Assembly: GCA_018907035.1 (NCBI GenBank)
Contig: JACCIC010000027.1
Location: 3,787,001-3,851,000, forward strand
Length of the DNA stretch: 64,000 nucleotides
Direction: 5' to 3'
Source of the DNA: Sycobia sp. Sy_11
Taxonomy: Eukaryota > Arthropoda > Insecta > Hymenoptera > Epichrysomallidae
Shown piece by piece: positions 57,843 to 64,000 of the stretch (positions are counted from its first letter, which is position 1; each line of letters begins with the position of its first letter). Below the pieces are notes generated by a model. The model had not been told where the DNA came from. It did no database searches and saw only the letters and a list, made by a program, of their open reading frames with translations. The translations under genes were made by a program, and so were the position numbers.

Positions 57843-57975
57843 CAAATGTCGCTCAGTTATCCTTTGATATACATAAACATTCCCGGTCGTACCTAGCTTT
57901 CACTTTATCAGCCGGTTGTGCTCCAAAACTTTTCCTTTAGTTGCAGATCTGTACATTATTGCGACTTTTGTGGAC
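57843..57975 (+). repeat. dispersed repeat, copy 2
   Basis: Second copy of the repeat at 16880-17030, with a deletion of about 15 bases near AACTTTTC. Followed by (CA)n 57975-57997 and (TA)n to about 58014. Confidence 0.6.
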
Positions 57976-58014
57976 ACACACACACACACACACACACATA
58001 TAATATATATATAT

Positions 58015-59246
58015 ATTGAACATGAAAAATGAAAAGGAACCACTAACTAAATATTCACGGTATTTAATTTAAAATACAAAAATTCGGGGAGAGATTATAG
58101 TTTCATGTTTGGATGGTAGAATTATATGTTCAGGTGTTTCGAGACGATTTCTGCGGTGAGTTGTGGGTTTGGTTGGTAGAAGACGATGTTCAGGTATGTC
58201 AGGATGACATCTACGCGAACTTTAGTATTCTACATGTGGACATCACATTTTACTCCCCCCCTCCCCAACGTGAAACTCTCTATAATATGAAATTCTCCGT
58301 ACAAGTCATCTCGAGACACTTGGATATTTTTTTCTACCGACCGAATTCGAAAGTACAGTTTTTCTCGTAGAAGACGTAATATGCATATATATTATATAAA
58401 ATGGTCTATAAAATATCACCTTTTTAGAGTGATGAAGGGAAGAGAAATCGATTAAATTATTATTTCGGGCGAAGCTAAGACGGGGTATACTAGTATTCAT
58501 ATATTTAGGTTAATTAGGGTTTCAAGAACCTGAATTAATCAAAGCTTCTTTGAAAATTTATTTTAACAATAATTCTACAGCATGAACGCAAAAAAGTTAA
58601 AAATTATCCTTTTTTAATTAATTAATATTTTATTTATATGAATATGTAAATAATTTTTTAAATTAATGTTAATTAATCTGATTATAATGTTAGTTAATAA
58701 TCTTAATGGTTAATAATAAAATAAAAATTTAACTTTTGAAAATGATTTTAATTTGTGTAAATAATACGCTGCATTTGCAAAAATTAAGAATATTTATTTA
58801 TAAATAACTTTTTTAAAATTAAAAATATTTTTATAGTAACAAATGAATAAAAAAGAACATTCACAAGAGTTCAGTTTCAAATTTGTACTAATTTGATGTT
58901 ATAAGTCTGAACAATAATCTGCAAAATATTTGCCAAAGAGATCTGCCATTAGCTGCTACTCGAAAAGATATTTATCAGCGTATATACAGAAAAGAGAATG
59001 TATATCTGTATGTATATATGTCCTTTACAGGCGGCGAAACTACTGCGCCTATTGTCTTCAAATTTTAACCATGTATTCTACACGCTCGGATTATATTATG
59101 GACTTTTTTGTGCATTAAAAAAAAACACCTCACCTAGTCAGTTATTTTATACGAAAAGAAAAAAAAGTATATATTGTAATGCGTAACTAAAACTAAGCTA
59201 AAACTAAAACATGTATAGTAAACATATGAAAATTCTAATCTAACTA
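58015..59246. other. AT-rich intergenic DNA, nothing recognised
   Basis: No open frame, repeat or RNA feature that can be supported. A C-rich run occurs near 58252-58265. Confidence 0.5.
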
Positions 59247-60635
59247 TGTAACGTTCCTGTCCCCCTCGGGATAGCATACGCGGTATTTTGTATTTTTCCG
59301 AGGGTAGTTTGAGAGGGGAGGAAGTTTTTCGGGATCGGACGGCTGATCAGGAAAATAATTATACAAGAACACAGCATATTTTTATAACAATAACAATTGA
59401 TTTATTCAAGAAAACCTGGGTGGAATCTTCTGTTTACAAGATTCTGCAACAAATAAATTATAACAAAATAATTAATAAAAAGTAATTTTAAAGCTACATC
59501 TATATATATAATTCTTATACTAAGTTTGCGTTATTTTCTCAGATGCGTATAATATCCGGCGCTGTTTACCGCACGGATACCCGGTGTTATTTTCCACGCG
59601 GGGAATTTACAAAACGTGACAGGTAGATTCTAAATAGGATGAAACAAGGTAAGTTTAACTCCGCTGGTCTTTTGAGGAGCGCCTCGCAACCAGGATCAAG
59701 AGTTAAGAGAAAATTGACTAGTCGGGATAAGTAAACGGCTGGTCTTTTGAGGAGCGCCAAGCAACCAGGATCATGTTTACTTAGGATAGGTAAAATTATT
59801 AGCCGTCTGTCTTTTGAGGAGAGCCTCGCAACAGAGATCGAGCGAATAATTTCGGAAAGTAAGTAAATGTAAAGGATAAGTAAACGGCTGGTCTTTTGAG
59901 GAGCGCCTCGCAACCAGGATCACGTTTACTTAGGAACAGTAAAGCTATTAGTTGTCTGTTTATTGAGGAGCGCTTCGCAACAGAAATCAAACTAATAGTT
60001 TCAGACAGAATTTTCAAGAAGGAGTTTATTAAGCTCTGGATAAGTTTTTAGCTCCGGGAAGAGTTCGTGTGAATCAACTTCAGTGCAGTTGGTTCACCAG
60101 GCGAACTCTCGATTTTGCCTTTTGCAAGCTCTTTTATAGCAAAATAATCGTACAATTGCGTCGCCGCTCGTTTAATTTTGGGCGAGCCCCCGAATTATAA
60201 TAATTATAATCATTAATAATAATAATAGATAATAATAATTAAAATAATTATTATTCATATTTTATTATGTATATTTGCAGCCGGTGTGCTGCGTACAGTG
60301 TTTGTATATGCGTATAATGATGTATACGCACATATACATGTATAAATATATATATCTATATATCTTTCGTATAATTATTAATCTGATTTAATTAATTTAA
60401 TTAAATACAGCGGGTGCATTCGTTTTCGGACACCCGTTGTATGTATTCGAATGCGCACGTTCGCCTACCGCAATATTCGTTGCTGGCTCGCGCTGTTCGG
60501 TGAGAGCGTATAGTAATGTGTGTGTGCGGCGCTTATTAGAGGGGGTAGCGGCCGCCGGTCTAATACACTTGACGCGCTCTTTCTTGCTGCGCGCATTGTA
60601 TCGCCTCTATCGTATACTTCTTGTTAATATCCGCG
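59247..60635 (-). repeat. gypsy LTR, minus strand, 5'-truncated
   Basis: Reverse complement carries the LTR landmarks CGGCGGCCGCTA, CGGGTGTCC, CACACCGGCTG and ACTACCCT...CCGCG. It matches the other LTRs up to near their first third, then joins the accessory frame at about 60635. The stem-loop array is expanded to five units. Confidence 0.85.
59653..59999 (-). repeat. array of five stem-loops in the second LTR
   Basis: Five units with the same core as at 23051-23248. Outer arms on the plus strand: TTAACTC/GAGTTAA; TAAGTAAAC/GTTTACTTA (59728-59736 with 59774-59782); AATTATT/AATAATT; TAAGTAAAC/GTTTACTTA; CTATTAGTT/AACTAATAG. Inner stems alternate CTGGT/ACCAG and TCTGT/ACAGA. The fifth outer stem is not found in the other LTRs but is again self-complementary. 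In unit 2 the innermost GAGG is changed. Confidence 0.8.
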
Positions 60636-60645
60636 GCGAGCATTG

Positions 60646-60886
60646 ACGGCGCCGGTCGTGATTGTCCTGGTGTTCGGGCGTTTCCTTGCAGCACGGGCTG
60701 CTCGCCGCCGGCTGGAGGTATGTCCGCCTCGCCGTCCCGCGGCGGTGCCGGATTGGATCCAGGCTTTGGATCGGCTTTTGTTGTTGTAGGTGGTCTTCGA
60801 CCCTCTAACTGCAGACGAGGTGGTCGCGCCGGAGGTACGACCTAGAACAGCTCGCATTGTGCCCGTGTTAGTTGTTTTTTAAACAT
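60646..60886 (-). pseudogene. Pro-rich accessory frame, second gypsy copy
   Basis: ATG at 60886 (minus) gives MFKKQLTRAQCELF, a stop, then VVPPARPPRLQLEGRRPPTT and EADIPPAGGEQPVLQGNART, aligned with the frame at 29205. It lacks about 18 residues after the start and the conserved C-terminal part. Retention of a GC-rich sequence in both diverged copies argues that it is a genuine family component. Confidence 0.65.
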
Positions 60887-60971
60887 TTTTTTAAACAAAA
60901 AAAGAATGAAAATTTTTTTTTTACTTTTCCGTAAAGTTTTCCGCAGAGTTTTCCGTTTTTTTTACTTTTTT
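60887..60971. other. T-rich spacer within the second gypsy copy
   Basis: Poly(T)-rich with repeated TTTTCCG(T/C) motifs; corresponds to the A-rich spacer before the accessory frame of the first copy. Confidence 0.5.
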
Positions 60972-61564
60972 TTACATTTCCGTAAATTCTTTTGAGACGA
61001 ATTGTCTCCCATTATCCGAAATTATAGTTTTCGGGCATCCAAAACGTAGGATGACTTGCTGTTTAACTGCCAGCGTTATAGCGTTGGCAGTCGCTTTCCG
61101 TAAAAGTTTTAATTCCACCCATTTTGTTAATTTGTATCCTGCATGACAAGCAGCCAGGTGTTCAATTTTGTTGATCTTGGGAGTGATCATATGAGATCGA
61201 CAGCCACGATATCCCTAGGCTGTTCGTCTAACGTCGCATGCAATTTTCCAGCCGGTGCTTGTTGTTGCGATTTAAACTGGTGACAGTTCTCGCAATTTCT
61301 TACATAATTCGTTGTCAACTGGAGCATTCCAGGCCAGTAATAGCTTTTGGATATTTTTACGAGAGTTTTCGAAATTCCCAGGTGACCAGCAGTGGGATCG
61401 TTATGTACTTCGTTTAGAACTCTATGTTGTTCGGATTTAGATACACAGATTTTCCATTGCAAGTTTTCGCTAGTCTCATTAAAATCTAAAGTATATAGAA
61501 TATGCTTATATAATCTTCCATTGATTATACAAAAATCTGGGTAGCTTTCAGAATCGCTTTCCAC
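60972..61564 (-). pseudogene. integrase of the second gypsy copy
   Basis: Reads EQHRVLNEVHNDPTAGHLGI, YWPGMLQLTTNYVRNCENCH (zinc domain), DIVAVDLI (first Asp), LTKWVELKLLRKATANAITL and SDNGRQFVSKEF (second Asp). The Glu region is deleted. A frameshift at about 61187 separates the two parts. Confidence 0.88.
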
Positions 61565-62042
61565 ATTTTTGTATATTTTTTCATACTAATCTTCTACTTT
61601 AAGTGTAGTTGCTTCGACGGCCAACGGCTGTCGAGATAGAGTGTCGGCTAATAAATTATCTTTAATTCGAGTGCCCAGCGGGCGAAACGACCGGAAGGAT
61701 TCTCTATATTGTTAAGCCATTTTAGCGATGGATGGTCGGTGAGTACTATAAAGTGCTATCCTTCGAGACCATCTCGGAATTTCCACACACACCACTTGAT
61801 TGCTAAACATTCTAGCTCATTGGCAGAATAATTTTTTTCGGCTGGGGAGAGTGTTCATCTTGCAAATGCGATGACTCGTTCATTTTTCTCATACGCTTGA
61901 GTAAGCGCAGCGCCCAATACTTCTTTACTGGCATCCGTTTGCAGGATAAACGGGCGGCTCCAATCTGGACAGGAAAGGATGGGCGCGTTTGTGAGAAGCT
62001 GCTTGATTTTGTCACACGCATCTTGCTCGGTTTTCCCCAGGT
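61565..62042 (-). pseudogene. RNase H of the second gypsy copy
   Basis: Minus-strand fragments in different frames match the RNase H of the first copy (QTDASKEVLGAALTQAYEKN-type and LTDHPSLKWLNNIENPSGRF-type readings), with several shifts and stops. Confidence 0.75.
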
Positions 62043-62742
62043 TTACTTAGCTTTTTTTCTAGCAAGACGATGGAGTGGTGCGGCAACATTCGAGATACCT
62101 TTAAGGAATCGTCTGTACCACGATATTAAACCCATAAATCGTTGAATTTCTTTCATGTTTTTAGGTGGTGCTAAATTAAGTACAGCAGCCACCTTTCCGG
62201 ATCGGTTTGTAGACCATTTTTGTCTACTATGTGTCCTAAATATTTTAGGCTTTCTCAGGCGAAATGGCACTTCTATGGATTTAACTGCAAATTTATTTAA
62301 ATTATATAAATCTGGTTTTAACTTCGCTATTCTTAAGCGGTCAAAAACTTCTTTTAATTTTTCTAGACGTTCCTCGAATGTAGAGGAGACTACCATGATA
62401 TCATCTAGATATATAAATGCATACGGAGCCATTTCCGGAGTTATCGCTCTGTCTAGGAGTCGTTGAAACGTGGTCGGAGCTGAGTGTAAACCACACGGCA
62501 TTACTTTAAATTCAAATAAGCCTTTACCGGCCACGGTAAAAGCAGTAATTGAACCACTTTCCGGTGTTAACGCAACTTGCCAATATCCATTTTTTAAATC
62601 CAATGTTGAAAGATATCGTGCTCCTCATAATTTGTCCAAAGTTGCATTAATTTGTGGCAGAGGATAGGCGTCTTTCTTCGTTACTTTATTAACTTTTCGG
62701 AAATCCACACGGAATCGTGCTCTTCCGTGCTTCTTCGTGTGC
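62043..62742 (-). pseudogene. reverse transcriptase of the second gypsy copy
   Basis: Reads MDLKNGYWQVALTPESGSIT, GKGLFEFKVMPCGLHSAPTT, MAPYAFIYLDDIMVVSSTFE (YLDD intact) and MKEIQRFMGLISWYRRFLKG. The upstream part to 62742 continues to the RVDFRKV block and then ends abruptly at GTGTG/CTAAGC, the truncation point. Confidence 0.88.
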
Positions 62743-63110
62743 TAAGCTTCCTGTCGACTCGTCTTCTTCTTACTCTCTCTCTTTCTCTCTCTCTCTCGCT
62801 AGAGTTTCCTTCCTAGATTGCTCGATTTGACGTGGCTGTCAGGAATTCTCCAATGTAGACGTAGCTGGAGCGTCGGGATGATCGGGATGCGGATGGGGTT
62901 CGAGCGAGAGAGTGTTCTATTAGTATTGATGTTTTCTCTTCCCAATACTACTGTCTTTCTCGGCAGCTCGAAAGAGAAGAACGATTCTTCTCTCGACTTC
63001 TTCTTTCGTACGTGCACGTCGCGCAATTTTGCGGCTCGCGCTTCGCGCATATTCGCTTTCATAATCGTATCATTGCGTCGCCGCTCGTTTAATTTTGGAC
63101 ACGTAAGGAT
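62743..63110. other. unassigned, with a short gypsy-LTR segment
   Basis: A TC-rich stretch (62760-62800) and open frames on both strands without recognisable domains. At 63071-63097 a 27-base stretch (ATTGCGTCGCCGCTCG, then TTTAATTTTGG) is identical to 60157-60183 in the gypsy LTR. Either a small LTR fragment or a shared motif. Confidence 0.4.
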
Positions 63111-63111
63111 A

Positions 63112-63764
63112 TTCATTGCTCGGGTACCACAGCGGTAGTAAAGTTCGCTACTTCGCGATTGTGGTCAGGTGGAGTACCTATTACCGTCTTCACCGGAATT
63201 CTAGCAGTCAGCCTTTTCCCCGGCCTGTTGCCTGGAGAACGGTCTTGCGGGATAAGATAGGTGTGGTTGCTTGGAAGGTACGAAAGTCTCTGCGGGTACT
63301 GCCATGGTCATGAGTGCTGGTATCTTAGGGGTTTCCGTAGCGTAATTGTCGTCGCTTGCTATATGACGGGGCGATATAGACTGTCGATGGGGCTGGTTGT
63401 TTTCTGAATCTTGAAAGTATTAAAAATCGTTCTCGTACTCCAACCTGTAGATGTCGTTCTGGCTATTGGTCGAATTGTCTGAGCGCGGTAGGGAGATCTG
63501 GAACTTTTTACCAGTACAGGCGCCTTCCTCATATTGACCGTTATGTTTCTTGAACTGAGTCGGGATTATTACTTTGCCTTGCGCCTTCTCGTCTTCACTG
63601 CCTGGCGATTTCTGGCGTTTCTTTCGTTCACCTAATCGCTGTGTCACCATGGAGCGCATGAATGTGCAGCGAACTCCGCGGTAGAGGCGCACCTCGCCGT
63701 CTTCCGGGATACTTACGTATACGATAGGCGCTGGGCTTCCGACTTTCGGTGGTCGCTTCGGCAT
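63112..63764 (-). CDS. unassigned GC-richer open frames, minus strand
   Basis: From ATG at 63764 the frame reads MPKRPPKVGSPAPIVYVSIP, EDGEVRLYRGVRCTFMRSMV, then a Lys/Glu-rich part, to TAA at 63420. It stays open for about 70 more codons (IASDDNYATETPKIPALMTM, VPSKQPHLSYPARPF), and after a frame change reads RIPVKTVIGTPPDHNREVAN to a TGA at about 63112, overlapping an ATG. Composition and length suggest a real but broken coding region, perhaps a gag or accessory protein of another retroelement. Not recognised. Confidence 0.35.
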
Positions 63765-64000
63765 ATTCCTTCTATGGCTTTTTAGGCCTGGTCGGTACGG
63801 TAGGTGGCTAATGAACCGTATTTGCTAACGTATAGAATACAGTATCGTATTTCGTGGGTTACGGTGGACCACTATGCGTCTACGGGACGCTTTCAATGGT
63901 CCAGTCTTGTGCGACGCGTCGCTGTCGGACTTGTAACCCACGCCAATGGTGTCGTGTCGTCGTAAAGTCCTCGTATCTTCTCGTGAAAGGATTGAAAATC
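63765..64000. other. unassigned sequence at the window edge
   Basis: Mixed composition; no readable frame or repeat. Confidence 0.4.

Larger units (their letters stand above)
59247..62742 (-). mobile_element. second gypsy element of the same family, truncated and rearranged
   Basis: On the minus strand from 62742 downward: RT (from the KKHGRARFRVDFRKV block), RNase H, integrase to the SDNGRQF block, a T-rich spacer, the Pro-rich accessory frame, then an LTR ending at 59247 (TGTAACGTTCC on the plus strand). Each block matches the element at 22-31 kb but with clear divergence. Gag, protease, the integrase end, the protease-like frame and the start of the LTR are missing. It is an old copy with at least three deletions. 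Confidence 0.88.

Overview
This window looks like a transposon-dense intergenic tract from an insect nuclear genome, most likely a hymenopteran and plausibly an ant. The reasons are an AT-rich background with long (TA)n, (GA)n and (CA)n tracts, a 3' fragment of a 7tm_6 odorant receptor gene with short phase-compatible introns, and the mix of elements present (mariner, piggyBac, BEL/Pao, Ty1/copia, Ty3/gypsy, Penelope-like, Helitron, R1/I-type LINEs). No bacterial features and no complete host gene were seen.

Layout. 2.8-9.75 kb (minus strand): a large broken Helitron-like unit, read from high to low coordinates as Ulp1/C48-like protease, tandem basic repeats, DUF6570-like segment, Rep nuclease, PIF1-type helicase and a ubiquitin-specific-protease-like tail. 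10.1-11.0 kb: a solo LTR inside a (TA)n tract. 12.3-13.0 kb: two small unassigned open segments. 13.75-15.1 kb: a decayed gag. 17.3-18.2 kb: a minus-strand LINE 3' end next to a plus-strand BEL integrase scrap. 18.3-32.8 kb: a minus-strand BEL/Pao element split by a younger 9.5-kb plus-strand Ty3/gypsy element (22082-31611, target duplication CCAT, LTRs about 99% identical by eye). 35.0-36.9 kb: a solo-LTR relative and a LINE RNase H/3' end with a poly(A) tail. 37.96-38.99 kb: four exons of an odorant receptor. 41.75-52.27 kb: a Ty1/copia element (target duplication ACTAT) whose gag is interrupted by a piggyBac (42595-45406, TTAA) and whose 3' LTR is interrupted by a Penelope-like element (49080-52217, 15-bp duplication). 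54.1-56.85 kb: an LTR and gag start of BEL type, interrupted by a nearly intact mariner (55185-56438, TA). 59.25-62.74 kb: a rearranged minus-strand relative of the gypsy element. The last 1.2 kb holds unassigned GC-richer open frames.

The most interesting signals are in the gypsy family. Each LTR carries an array of stem-loops whose outer stems differ in sequence but stay self-complementary (3 units per LTR at 22-31 kb, 5 units at 59.6-60.0 kb). The gag-pol overlap holds a textbook -1 frameshift signal (GGGAAAC, 7-nt spacer, 9-bp stem). Two extra open frames follow integrase: a retropepsin-like frame with NTG in place of DTG, and a GC-rich Pro-rich frame shared by both copies. Other points of note are the Rep-helicase with a USP-like tail and a separate C48-like protease, and the hammerhead-like motif in the Penelope termini.
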